30,341 nucleotides of DNA, from contig JBFWMP010000020.1 in NCBI GenBank assembly GCA_050251575.1, positions 1-30,341 of the forward strand. The letters run 5' to 3'. Shown here piece by piece: positions 7,379 to 15,714 of the stretch. Within the stretch, counting starts at the first letter, position 1; every line of letters starts with the position of its first letter. A program made the translations under genes and the position numbers. The DNA is from X23 sp050251575 (lineage in GTDB: Bacteria > Bacillota > Clostridia > SK-Y3). Below the pieces are notes generated by a model. The model did not search any database, was not told where the DNA came from, and saw only the letters and a program-made list of their open reading frames with translations.

Positions 7379-8622
7379 TTGAAAAACACATATGAAAGTC
7401 CTTTAAACTCTAGATACGCAAGTAAAGAGATGCAAGAGCTTTTCTCTCCTGATATGAAGTTTAAGACATGGAGAAAACTGTGGATAGCACTTGCTGAAGC
7501 AGAGAAGGAACTAGGTTTGAATATTACTGATCAACAAATTGATGAACTCAAGAAATTTCAAGATAATATTAACTATGAAACTGCTGAAAAACAAGAAGCG
7601 AAGGTTCGTCATGATGTAATGGCGCATGTTTTTGCTTATGGTGAACAATGTCCTAAAGCTAAGCCAATTATCCACTTAGGTGCAACATCGTGTTATGTAG
7701 GGGATAATACGGATATTATTATTATGACTGAGGCGTTGAAACTAATAAAAAGGAAGTTAATCAATACTATTAAATTACTAGCTAACTTTGCCGCGGAATA
7801 TAAGAGTCTTCCTACTTTAGGATTTACTCATTTTCAACCTGCACAGCTTACTACTGTGGGAAAGAGAGCCTGTTTATGGCTTCAGGACTTATTAATGGAT
7901 TTGGAAGATGTCGATTATCAGCTTTCAAAAGCCAAATTACTTGGATCTAAAGGAACTACAGGCACACAAGCAAGCTTTTTGGAGTTATTTGACGGCAATC
8001 ATGAAAAAGTTAAGAGGTTAGACCAATTGATTGCAGAAAAAATGGATTATCCCGAAGTTTTCCCAGTTTCAGGACAAACCTACCCTAGAAAACTTGACAG
8101 CCAAGTATTAAATGTTCTTAGTGCAATTGCACAGAGTGCTTATAAATTCAGCAATGATATTCGTCTTCTTCAACACTTGAAGGAGATTGAAGAACCTTTT
8201 GAGAAAAGTCAAATTGGGTCTTCTGCTATGGCATATAAGAGAAATCCTATGAGAACAGAAAGAATATCTTCTCTTGCACGATATGTGATTATTGATTCTT
8301 TAAACCCTGCGATTACAGCATCTACACAGTGGTTTGAAAGAACACTGGATGATTCTGCAAACAAGCGTATCAGTATTCCGGAAGCATTTCTCGCAACAGA
8401 TGCCGTATTAAATATTTACATGAATGTTGTAGATGGTCTTGTGGTATATCCTAAAGTCATTGAGCAGCATATTAACCGCGAATTACCATTTATGGCTACC
8501 GAGAATATTATGATGAATGCAGTAAAAAAAGGTGGAGACCGTCAGGAACTTCACGAAAAGATAAGAATCTATTCAATGGAAGCTGCCAAGCAAGTGAAAG
8601 TAGAAGGAAAAGAAAATGATCT
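7379..8622 (+). CDS. purB: Adenylosuccinate lyase, truncated by a sequence gap
   Basis: Purine synthesis lyase acting twice, on SAICAR and on adenylosuccinate, releasing fumarate. The fumarase/aspartase superfamily signature S-S-A-M-A-Y-K-R-N-P-M-R-x-E is at residues about 279-292. H-L-G-A-T-S (first conserved region) and the T-H-F-Q-P-A-Q histidine region are also clear. About 415 codons are present and the family form is usually around 475, so roughly 60 residues fall in the N gap from 8623. TTG at 7379 is chosen because GGGAGGA ends 8 bases before it and the protein then starts K-N-T-Y-E-S-P-L; the in-frame GTG at 7319 lies in a repeat. The gap is an unknown-size placeholder and must exceed the lost codons. 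Confidence 0.94.
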
Positions 8623-8722
8623 NNNNNNNNNNNNNNNNNNNNNNNNNNNNNNNNNNNNNNNNNNNNNNNNNNNNNNNNNNNNNNNNNNNNNNNNNNNNNN
8701 NNNNNNNNNNNNNNNNNNNNNN
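8623..8722. other. 100-N scaffold gap (purB 3' end missing)
   Basis: Exactly 100 N. Unlike the 4844 gap, the flanks share no sequence, so real bases are missing. At least about 180 coding bases of purB are expected here, more than the placeholder length. Confidence 0.9.
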
Positions 8723-8729
8723 CAATACC

Positions 8730-8763
8730 CAAATAAAACAGCGCTAATGCGCTTTTTTATTTG
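8730..8763 (+). terminator. Rho-independent terminator after purB
   Basis: CAAATAAAA, C, AGCGC, loop TAAT, GCGCT, T, TTTTATTTG: a 5-bp GC core inside a longer A/T stem with a single C·T mismatch. A-tract and T-tract on opposite sides make it usable in either direction. It lies just after the gap and about 54 bases before proC. Confidence 0.8.
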
Positions 8764-8816
8764 CCTTTTAGGAAAAAAAAGAGTAAGATAATGTTAAAAA
8801 ATATCGGAGGGATTTT

Positions 8817-9641
8817 ATGCAGCTGAGTAATATGAAGGTCGGTTTTATCGGAGCCGGAAATATGGCAACCGCAATTATGAATGGATTACTGAAAGCATCA
8901 ATGGTTGATAAGAGCAATATTTATGTAAGTGACATGGATATTGGAAAATTAAGTATATTGCAGAATGAAGGGGTGAATACTAGTACTAATAATAAGATTA
9001 CTGTAGAAAACAGTGATATTATTATTCTAGCAGTGAAACCAAATATATACGGTATTGTATTAAAGGAATTAAGTACTATTGTAAGTATACATAATAAAGT
9101 TATTGTATCCATTGCAGCAGGAATTTCTATAAAGTATATAAAAAGCTTTTTTGATACGGAAGTTAAAATAGTCAGAACTATGCCGAATACACCCGCTTTA
9201 ATAGGAGAAGGAATGACTGTGTTAACCTACGAGCACCCGGTAACCAAAAATGAATTTGAATTGGTAAATGATATCTTCAAAAGCATAGGGAAGGTAGAAT
9301 TCATCAGTGAAAATTATATGAATGAAGTTGTCGCAGTCAATGGAAGCAGCCCGGCATATGTATATATGATGATTGAAGCGATGGCTGATGCCGCTGTTAT
9401 GAGGGGGATCCCCAGGAATATGGCTTATAATTTAGCTGCTCAATCGGTTGCAGGGGCAGCAAAAATGGTAATAGAAACAGGTAAGCACCCTGGAGAACTA
9501 AAAGATACAGTTTGTTCTCCGGGAGGAACAACTATTCAAGCCGTATATCAATTAGAGAAGAGTGGGTTCCGCAGCTCTTTAATGGATGCAATGGAAAAAT
9601 GTACGGAAAAGGCAATAGAACTGGGGAAAAAATACAGTTAA
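8817..9641 (+). CDS. proC: Pyrroline-5-carboxylate reductase
   Basis: Last step of proline synthesis: NAD(P)H-dependent reduction of pyrroline-5-carboxylate, cytosolic oligomer. 274 residues, normal length. The Rossmann motif G-F-I-G-A-G-N-M-A is at residues 9-17, followed by V-K-P, R-T-M-P-N-T-P-A and the C-terminal dimerisation and active-site region with G-S-S-P-A-Y-V-Y and the family signature around P-G-E-L-K-D-x-V-C-S-P-G-G-T-T-I. The ATG at 8817 has CGGAGGG seven bases upstream; the later in-frame ATG at 8832 has none. It is isolated from purB by a terminator and followed by repeat hairpins. Confidence 0.96.
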   Translation: MQLSNMKVGFIGAGNMATAIMNGLLKASMVDKSNIYVSDMDIGKLSILQNEGVNTSTNNKITVENSDIIILAVKPNIYGIVLKELSTIVSIHNKVIVSIAAGISIKYIKSFFDTEVKIVRTMPNTPALIGEGMTVLTYEHPVTKNEFELVNDIFKSIGKVEFISENYMNEVVAVNGSSPAYVYMMIEAMADAAVMRGIPRNMAYNLAAQSVAGAAKMVIETGKHPGELKDTVCSPGGTTIQAVYQLEKSGFRSSLMDAMEKCTEKAIELGKKYS

Positions 9642-9688
9642 TCCTGATTAACAGCATATTTTATTTTTTGTACAACATATTATCATAC

Positions 9689-9712
9689 GTAGGGCCGTAT
9701 GGATATACGGCC
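9689..9712 (+). repeat. REP-like hairpin with GTAG foot, copy 2
   Basis: GTAG (9689-9692), then GGCCGTAT, loop GGAT, ATACGGCC (to 9712): a perfect 8-bp stem. Thirty bases from 9689 to 9718 recur identically at 12791-12820. Confidence 0.75.
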
Positions 9713-9735
9713 GAAAACCGAAAATATACAATACC

Positions 9736-9759
9736 GGACGTATGGACATACGTCCCTGC
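9736..9759 (-). repeat. REP-like hairpin, inverted partner (GCAG foot)
   Basis: GGACGTATG, loop GA, CATACGTCC form a perfect 9-bp stem. Read on the minus strand the foot is GCAG followed by the stem, so it faces the copy at 9689. Compared with that copy the stem shows paired changes (C-G to A-T; G·T wobble to G-C) that keep the hairpin. Confidence 0.65.
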
Positions 9760-9805
9760 AATATATCCACAACTAGTACAGAATATTATTTAAAGGAAGA
9801 TTGAT

Positions 9806-10879
9806 TTGATTAGAAGCAGAACTGCTGTTGTGCATGAAATCATAGAGCAAGATGATAACACCACTGAAATATTAATAAAAAGTGAAGATGGATTTCATAA
9901 AGCAATAAACTATAATCGTATTACGGGTTCGGTAAGAGTGAATGATAAGATACTGGTTAACACAAATGCCACCTATCTAAGCTTGGGCACCGGAGGTTAT
10001 GACTATGTTATTAGCAACATTTCTAATGGAAGAACTGACTTTGATTTTGAGAAGGGGCATATTATCAAGTTGAGGTATACGCCAATGCAGATAAGGTGTT
10101 TAGCAGTGGAAGAAGAGGACAGTCCTTATCATCAGACTCTGAAAGATAAATATTCGGTAGAGGGGTTGAAAGTAATTATTCTTCCTTTACACAGTATGCT
10201 TGCACCGGCAGTGCATATATTAAAGCAGCTTAAAGAATCTATTCGAATTTCGTACATTATGACAGATAGTGCATGCTTACCGTTGAGTTTTAGCAAGACA
10301 GTAAAGGATTTAAAAAGACAGCAATTATTAGATTCTACAATTACCTCAGGACAGTCTTTCGGTGGTGATTTTGAAGCTGTTAATCTTTATTCTGCATTAG
10401 TGACTGCCAAGTATGTATGCACATGTGATATAGCTATCGTTAGTCCGGGTCCGGGCGTCGTAGGAACGAATACTCTGCTTGGATTCTCAGGCGCAGAGGG
10501 AGGAGCTTTAATTGACGCTGTTAACCTTATGAAAGGAATGGCATTTTATGTTCCGAGAATTAGTTTTTCAGATAGAAGAGAACGTCATTATGGATTAAGC
10601 CATCATTCTATTACGGTATTGAGCAGACTTGCGTTCTCAAGGGCACACATTGCGCTTCCTCTCTTATCAGAAGAAAAAAAGCAAGTTATCATAGAGCAGC
10701 TTAATAAAAATAAGCTATATAAAAAACATGATATTCAATTTGTTCAAGAAAATGTAATTGATATGCTAAGACAACGTAATGTAAAAGTTAATACGATGGA
10801 AAGAGGCTTGGAAGAAGATCCGGAATTTTTCAGGACAGTAGGTAGTTCAGTGATATTAGCAATGAATATCTCAGAATAA
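9806..10879 (+). CDS. DUF3866 family protein
   Basis: A 357-residue protein I recognise as the DUF3866 family, conserved in sporulating Firmicutes and some Actinobacteria and without assigned function. Visible features: a beta-rich N-terminal third, a G-H-I-I-K-L-R-Y-T-P-x-Q segment near residue 90, a conserved I-M-T-D-S-A-C-L-P-L-S-F-S near 150, and a glycine-rich S-P-G-P-G-V-V-G-T-N-T-L-L-G-F-S-G near 215 that looks like a phosphate or cofactor loop. There is no signal peptide or clear membrane span. TTG at 9806 is chosen for AAAGGAAG upstream. It stands between proC and spoIIM. Confidence 0.8.
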   Translation: MIRSRTAVVHEIIEQDDNTTEILIKSEDGFHKAINYNRITGSVRVNDKILVNTNATYLSLGTGGYDYVISNISNGRTDFDFEKGHIIKLRYTPMQIRCLAVEEEDSPYHQTLKDKYSVEGLKVIILPLHSMLAPAVHILKQLKESIRISYIMTDSACLPLSFSKTVKDLKRQQLLDSTITSGQSFGGDFEAVNLYSALVTAKYVCTCDIAIVSPGPGVVGTNTLLGFSGAEGGALIDAVNLMKGMAFYVPRISFSDRRERHYGLSHHSITVLSRLAFSRAHIALPLLSEEKKQVIIEQLNKNKLYKKHDIQFVQENVIDMLRQRNVKVNTMERGLEEDPEFFRTVGSSVILAMNISE

Positions 10880-10971
10880 TTTTCACACAATAATTAATTT
10901 TATAAAAAATTATGTAATTTTTCTTCCCTTCAGCGCATAGAATTTTTATGTAAGCATAGGAGGGGTTGAGC

Positions 10972-11610
10972 TTGACAATAACCTTAAACAACCTGATAAA
11001 AAATCATTTTATGAAACATCTAATATTGTATAGTATCATTATTCTTTCATTTACTATAGGTATTTCTACCGGAGCATTTACTGTCAATGCCTTAAGTTTT
11101 TCTCAAATTGAAGAGTTGTCTGAATATATACAGGAATTTTTCTATGTTATTAATATGCAAACAGTTAATCATATGGATTTACTGAAATTTTCAATATTAA
11201 ACAATATTAAAATTATTGTCGTCCTTTGGATACTTGGAATGACTATCATTGGGATTCCATTTATTGTAATTGTTATTGGAATTAAAGGATTTGTTATTGG
11301 ATTTACAGTAGGCTTTTTAATCAAGTGTCTTAGTTTTAAAGGGGTATTGTTTGCTATTCTTGGGATCCTGCCTCAGAATCTGATACTCGTACCATGCTAT
11401 ATTTTTTTAGGGATTACTTGTATGAATTTTTCTCTTTCAATGATAAGAAGTACGTCAAGAACAAAATATAAAAAAGAAGATTTTAAAGTACAATTTTTAT
11501 CTTACTGTGTTTTGTTAGCGTTTGTAGCACTTATTATGATGATAGGCAGTGTAGTGGAAGCATATTTTACGCCTGTATTTATTAAAATGCTCACTGCATC
11601 AATTGTTTAA
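10972..11610 (+). CDS. spoIIM: Stage II sporulation protein M
   Basis: Membrane component of the SpoIID-SpoIIM-SpoIIP machine, which thins septal peptidoglycan and drives engulfment of the forespore by the mother cell. About 212 residues with several hydrophobic segments: one near residues 15-35, then two or three between about 80 and 155, and a C-terminal one near 180-205, the expected SpoIIM layout. The N-terminal N-N-L-I-K-N-H-F and L-S-F-x-Q-x-x-E-L motifs also fit. AGGAGGGG ends six bases before TTG 10972; an in-frame TTG at 10966 is too close to it. In B. subtilis the gene is read by mother-cell sigma-E; I could not identify a convincing sigma-E promoter here. It precedes xerD, as in Bacillus, but the fur gene usual between them in bacilli is absent. 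Confidence 0.9.
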   Translation: MTITLNNLIKNHFMKHLILYSIIILSFTIGISTGAFTVNALSFSQIEELSEYIQEFFYVINMQTVNHMDLLKFSILNNIKIIVVLWILGMTIIGIPFIVIVIGIKGFVIGFTVGFLIKCLSFKGVLFAILGILPQNLILVPCYIFLGITCMNFSLSMIRSTSRTKYKKEDFKVQFLSYCVLLAFVALIMMIGSVVEAYFTPVFIKMLTASIV

Positions 11611-11836
11611 AAAATGTATAAGTTTTAAAAAAGTGGGCAATAATCCTGCTAATAACTAAGTAACAAGTTGTTCTAATTGTAGTAAAATTACATTTTTACA
11701 TATTTTTTTATAATTAATTGTAATTTTATGCAGGAATTTAGAAAATTTTGTAGAATACTATGTACAATTGTTAATTTTTTCTGTAAAATAGTAATAATAT
11801 TGTTATATCAACTAAATTGTGAAGGAGATAGTTGAA

Positions 11837-12721
11837 ATGGAAGTTCTTGTTCAAAGGTTTGTGGATTTTCTTGAAAATGAGAAGGGCTTATCGGATAATA
11901 CCCTGCAGTCATACCGGAGAGATATTCAACAATACATATCTTATTTGCAAGAAATAAATATATCGAATATCGCTGGTATCAATAAGACTGCAATTATTAC
12001 ATACTTATTGTATTTGCAAAAGAAAGGAAGAGCTACATCAACTATTTCCAGGAATTTAGCATCTATTCGTTCTTTTTATCAATATTTAAACAAAGTAAAC
12101 ATCGTAGAACAAGATCCCACTCAAAATCTCGAATCTCCTAAAGTTGAAAAAAAGCTTCCTCAGATTTTATCTACACAAGAAGTTGAATTGCTATTGGAAC
12201 AACCAAAGTGCGTGGATCTTAAAGGCTATAGAGATAAGGCCATGTTGGAATTATTGTATGCGACAGGCATAAGGGTTTCGGAGTTAATAAATCTTGATAT
12301 AAATGATATTAATTTGGAAATGGGTTTTATAAAATGCAACAAAGGCAATAAAGAAAGAGTCATTCCATTAGGTACGATTGCAATCAGCGCTATAGAAGAT
12401 TATCTTAAGAAAGCTAGGCCTATGATGATACAAGTTCAGAATGAGCAAGCATTATTTGTCAATTGTAATGGGAGAAGGTTAACACGTCAAGGGTTCTGGA
12501 AAATTATAAAACTTTATAAAAACCAGGCAAAGATTAGTAAGGAAATCACACCCCATACTTTACGACATTCATTTGCAGCACATTTGTTGGAAAATGGTGC
12601 GGATTTAAAATCAATCCAAGAAATGTTAGGCCACTCGGATATATCCTCAACGCAGATATATGCACAGCTTACAAAAAATAAAATTAAGGAAGTATATAAA
12701 AAGACACATCCAAGGGCTTAG
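11837..12721 (+). CDS. xerD: Tyrosine recombinase XerD
   Basis: Site-specific recombinase that with XerC resolves chromosome dimers at dif. 294 residues, the normal size. An N-terminal SAM-like core-binding domain (about 1-85, with L-S-D-N-T-L-x-S-Y-x-R-D) precedes the catalytic domain with all expected residues: R146 in A-T-G-I-R-V-S-E-L, a lysine in K-G-N-K-E-R, H240 and R243 in H-T-L-R-H, H266 in L-G-H-S-D and nucleophile Y275. AAGGAGA at 11822-11828 with 8-base spacing selects ATG 11837 over the GTG at 11819. The neighbours spoIIM before and nucleoside phosphorylase plus dacF after match the xerD locus of sporulating Firmicutes, which argues against a phage integrase. Confidence 0.93.
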   Translation: MEVLVQRFVDFLENEKGLSDNTLQSYRRDIQQYISYLQEINISNIAGINKTAIITYLLYLQKKGRATSTISRNLASIRSFYQYLNKVNIVEQDPTQNLESPKVEKKLPQILSTQEVELLLEQPKCVDLKGYRDKAMLELLYATGIRVSELINLDINDINLEMGFIKCNKGNKERVIPLGTIAISAIEDYLKKARPMMIQVQNEQALFVNCNGRRLTRQGFWKIIKLYKNQAKISKEITPHTLRHSFAAHLLENGADLKSIQEMLGHSDISSTQIYAQLTKNKIKEVYKKTHPRA

Positions 12722-12736
12722 TAGAAGCCCTTTTTT
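12712..12736 (+). terminator. Terminator overlapping the xerD stop codon
   Basis: AAGGGCTT (12712-12719), loop AGTAG, AAGCCCTT (12725-12732), then four T after the stem's own TT. The left arm includes the last two codons and the first base of the stop codon, so a ribosome ending xerD would cover it. Confidence 0.85.
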
Positions 12737-12790
12737 AATTAGTGAGAAAATAAGATTCTTGCTATGCTCAGAATTACAGATTGATCATAT

Positions 12791-12814
12791 GTAGGGCCGT
12801 ATGGATATACGGCC
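12791..12814 (+). repeat. REP-like hairpin with GTAG foot, copy 3
   Basis: GTAG, GGCCGTAT, loop GGAT, ATACGGCC; identical to the 9689 copy for 30 bases including the trailing GAAAAC. It sits in the xerD to pyrimidine phosphorylase spacer. Confidence 0.75.
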
Positions 12815-12879
12815 GAAAACAGTGTAGAGGTGATACAGGATCTTCTGCGAAGCAGATTTATTAACAGGAGGTAAAAAAT

Positions 12880-14205
12880 ATGCGTATGTACGATATTATT
12901 GCTAAAAAAAGAGATGGAATTGAACTCTCTTCTGAAGAAATAAATTACTGGATTCAAGGTTATACAAAGGGAGATATTCCTGATTACCAATCATCAGCAC
13001 TTCTTATGGCTATTTTTCTAAAAGGAATGAGCAAGCGTGAAACTGTTGATCTAACTATGTCGATGGCAGGTTCAGGAGAACAGTTGGATTTATCATCAAT
13101 AAAAGGCGTGAAAGTCGACAAACACAGTACAGGTGGAGTTGGCGATAAAACTACGCTAATATTAGGTCCATTGGTTGCTTCAGCAGGTGTGCCGGTTGCG
13201 AAAATGTCAGGCCGGGGGCTTGGACATACAGGAGGAACTATTGATAAGTTGGAAGCAATCCCAGGCTTTAACACGCAGTTAACCCAATCAGAATTCATAG
13301 ATAATGTCAATAAAATTGGAATAAGCATTGTTGGGCAGACAGGAAACCTTGTACCTGCGGATAAGAAAATATATGCTTTGCGGGATGTTACCGCTACAGT
13401 CAATCATATTTCATTAATTGCGAGCAGTATTATGAGCAAGAAGATTGCAGCCGGATCAGATGCAATCATTTTAGATGTGAAGATGGGAAATGGAGCTTTT
13501 ATGAAAGATGTTGATGAAGCCTTCCAATTAGCACAGGAAATGGTTGAAATAGGAGATGGCGCAGGAAAAGGTATAACTGCAGTGATTACTGACATGAACC
13601 AACCTTTAGGTTATGCAGTTGGAAATTCTATAGAAGTGATTGAAGCGATTGAAACTTTAAAAGGAAAGGGACCGAAAGACCTTACGGATTTATGTCTTAC
13701 TTTAGGTTCTCATATGCTTGTAATGAGCAAAAAGGTTACGACGGTTGAAGAGGGAAAAATAATTTTAACAGAAAAGCTATATAGTGGACAAGCTCTAAAG
13801 AAATTTGAAGAATTAATTATTAGTCAAGGCGGAGATAAAAATGTAATAGAGCACTACGATTTATTTCCCCAAACAAAGTTTGTTGAAAAAGTGGCAGTTA
13901 AAGATGAAGGATATGTTGAGTTCATCAATAGTGAAAAGATAGGGATAGCGAGTTTGGTAAGTGGTGCAGGAAGGATTACAAAAGAAAGTAAGATTGATGT
14001 TGGAGCAGGAATTATTTTGCATAAAAAAATTGGAGATAAAGTGAAGCAGGGGGATATTATTGCAAGTATTTATTTAAGTGACGATGCTAAGCTTGAAGAA
14101 ATCCATGCACATATTATAGCGGCATATAAAATTTCTACCGTGCCTGCAAAAGAACAGAAATTGGTTCATGGTATTATTAACAGAGAGGGAATTAAAAAAT
14201 TTTAA
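12880..14205 (+). CDS. pdp: Pyrimidine-nucleoside phosphorylase
   Basis: Phosphorolysis of uridine, thymidine and deoxyuridine to base plus (deoxy)ribose-1-phosphate in pyrimidine salvage. 441 residues, a typical length. The family signature S-G-R-G-L-G-H-T-G-G-T-x-D-K-L-E is at residues about 110-125; K-H-S-T-G-G-V-G-D-K near 81-90 binds phosphate. The N-terminal helical domain, the alpha/beta domain and the C-terminal barrel-sandwich-like domain with the I-G-D-K-V-K-Q-G-D-I segment are all present. AGGAGGT lies seven bases before the ATG at 12880. In bacilli this slot near xerD and dacF holds deoB and punA, so a nucleoside-salvage gene is kept but of pyrimidine type. Thymidine phosphorylase is a close alternative. 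Confidence 0.93.
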   Translation: MRMYDIIAKKRDGIELSSEEINYWIQGYTKGDIPDYQSSALLMAIFLKGMSKRETVDLTMSMAGSGEQLDLSSIKGVKVDKHSTGGVGDKTTLILGPLVASAGVPVAKMSGRGLGHTGGTIDKLEAIPGFNTQLTQSEFIDNVNKIGISIVGQTGNLVPADKKIYALRDVTATVNHISLIASSIMSKKIAAGSDAIILDVKMGNGAFMKDVDEAFQLAQEMVEIGDGAGKGITAVITDMNQPLGYAVGNSIEVIEAIETLKGKGPKDLTDLCLTLGSHMLVMSKKVTTVEEGKIILTEKLYSGQALKKFEELIISQGGDKNVIEHYDLFPQTKFVEKVAVKDEGYVEFINSEKIGIASLVSGAGRITKESKIDVGAGIILHKKIGDKVKQGDIIASIYLSDDAKLEEIHAHIIAAYKISTVPAKEQKLVHGIINREGIKKF

Positions 14206-14279
14206 TTGCACTAAGATTGGGAATAAGATGAAATTTTATTGCATAACATAAACTAAGGAATAAACCGGGAGGTTGTGTT

Positions 14280-15440
14280 ATGAAAAGAATTTTAAAAATC
14301 ATTTCGTTAGTTTGTGTGGTGTCCTTATTCTTAAGTTTTGCAATGGTTACAAAAGCTGAAGAGACTGGCAATAAAATAAATATACAGGCGAAGTCAGCAG
14401 TCTTAATGGAAGAATCGACTGGAAGAATCCTATATGAACTAAATAGTCATGAGCAACTTCGACCTGCCAGTGTTACGAAAGTTATGACCATGTTGCTTGT
14501 TATCGAAGCTATCGATAGTGGTAAGATTTCTTTAAATGATATAGTTACTACCAGTGAATATGCAGCTAGTATGGGAGGCTCGCAGGTATATTTAGGAGCC
14601 GGAGAAAAAATGACTGTTCATGATATGCTAAAAGCCATAGCAGTGGCTTCAGGAAATGATGCCTCTGTTGCGATGGCTGAACATACTTGCGGCAGTGAAG
14701 AGGCTTTTGTGAAGGCAATGAACGATAAGGCAAAAGAGTTGGGGATGAATGATACCAATTTTGTAAATTGTAATGGTCTTGATACGGAAAATCATTATAC
14801 CAGTGCTTATGATATTGCACTTATGTCGAAAGAGCTATTAAAGCATCCTAAAATTCATGACTATCTCACTATTTGGACGGATTCATTAAGAGAGGGTAAA
14901 TTTGGCCTTGCCAATACAAATAAATTAATCAGATTCTACAGTGGAGCAAATGGTATCAAAACCGGTTCAACAAGTAAAGCTTTGTATTGCTTGTCTGCGT
15001 CAGCTGAAAGAGATGGTATGCAACTGATTGCTACCATTATGGCTGCCCCCACCAGCAGGGATAGATTTAATGATGCTACAAAACTCTTGGATCATGGATT
15101 TGCAAATTATTCAGTAATTCAAGGCGTTAAGAAAGGCGAAACCGTTGGTGAGATGAATGTTAGCAAGGGTATGCTGCCTATAGTAAAAGTAGAAACTGCT
15201 AATGAATTTAACTTATTAGTTGAAAAAGGAAAGCAGGATAAAGTTGAAAAAAATGTTAACCTTTCAGAAGATCTGTTAGCACCGGTTGATAAAGGACAAA
15301 AGGTAGGGGAAATTATTTTCTCATCTAATGGGCAAGAACTTGGAAAGGTAGATATTATTACCACGGAGAGCATAGAAAAGGTTACTATCAATAAGGTATT
15401 TGTCAGTCTCGTCCGACAATGGTTAAATGCACGGCAATAA
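14280..15440 (+). CDS. dacF: D-alanyl-D-alanine carboxypeptidase, DacF-like
   Basis: Secreted low-molecular-weight penicillin-binding protein (peptidase S11) that trims the terminal D-alanine of peptidoglycan stem peptides. 386 residues: signal peptide about 1-26 (K-R, hydrophobic stretch, cut near T-K-A-E), catalytic domain with S64-V-T-K67, S124-G-N126 and K227-T-G, and a C-terminal PBP5-like beta domain about 285-360, ending in a possible amphipathic membrane anchor (V-S-L-V-R-Q-W-L-N). GGGAGG precedes the ATG by about 8 bases. Its location after xerD and a nucleoside phosphorylase matches the sporulation-specific dacF of B. subtilis, where the enzyme tunes cortex cross-linking; a forespore role is inferred. 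A paralogue is encoded at 19013. Confidence 0.9.
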   Translation: MKRILKIISLVCVVSLFLSFAMVTKAEETGNKINIQAKSAVLMEESTGRILYELNSHEQLRPASVTKVMTMLLVIEAIDSGKISLNDIVTTSEYAASMGGSQVYLGAGEKMTVHDMLKAIAVASGNDASVAMAEHTCGSEEAFVKAMNDKAKELGMNDTNFVNCNGLDTENHYTSAYDIALMSKELLKHPKIHDYLTIWTDSLREGKFGLANTNKLIRFYSGANGIKTGSTSKALYCLSASAERDGMQLIATIMAAPTSRDRFNDATKLLDHGFANYSVIQGVKKGETVGEMNVSKGMLPIVKVETANEFNLLVEKGKQDKVEKNVNLSEDLLAPVDKGQKVGEIIFSSNGQELGKVDIITTESIEKVTINKVFVSLVRQWLNARQ

Positions 15441-15528
15441 TTTTTTGTCGAAAAAGTTTATTTCCAAGGGAATATCATCTTATGATAAATTGCCTATTGA
15501 AAAATATATTATAAAAGCTTATTCTAAA

Positions 15529-15563
15529 ATAAACAGTACACTACGTACTGTTTATAATTTTTT
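15529..15563 (+). terminator. Terminator after the dacF-like gene
   Basis: TAAACAGTAC (15530-15539), loop ACTAC, GTACTGTTTA (15545-15554), then TAA and six T. The stem is perfect over 10 bp, though the T tract starts three bases late. Confidence 0.72.
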
Positions 15564-15575
15564 ATAAACAAAATG

Positions 15576-15604
15576 TGGACACCATGTAGTATAAATACTA
15601 TAAT
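15576..15604 (+). promoter_or_regulatory. Sigma-A-type promoter before the M50 protease gene
   Basis: TGGACA (15576-15581), a 17-base spacer and TATAAT (15599-15604): five of six and six of six consensus bases at ideal spacing. It would start transcription about 100 bases before the TTG at 15715 and probably drives the protease-scpAB block. Confidence 0.65.
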
Positions 15605-15619
15605 ATACCTATACTACAT
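15584..15619. promoter_or_regulatory. Palindromic operator-like site over the promoter
   Basis: ATGTAGTATA (15584-15593) and TATACTACAT (15610-15619) are a perfect 10-bp inverted repeat with a 16-base spacer that contains the -10 box. A third half-site, ATACTA, lies at 15595-15600. Bound protein here would block the polymerase. The cognate regulator is not identifiable from this window. Confidence 0.5.
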
Positions 15620-15714
15620 TAAGTTCGTCGCTTATAGTTCGTGTGAAAAACAGAAATTTAATAAACTTGAGTTGTGAGTTTTAATATTCAAACTAAAAAA
15701 TAGGATGTGATTAT

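Noticed and set aside
9512..9793. 93-codon frame over the proC end and the REP-like hairpins
   Set aside because: Overlaps proC in another frame and reads through palindromic repeats; no ribosome site.
11768..11796. TTGTTA plus AT-rich -10 as an xerD promoter
   Set aside because: Several equally poor -10 choices exist in this AT-rich spacer; none has convincing spacing.
14241..14265. GCATA box before dacF as a forespore sigma-F promoter
   Set aside because: The candidate -10 (GGAATAAAC) is only about 11 bases away, too close for sigma-F spacing.
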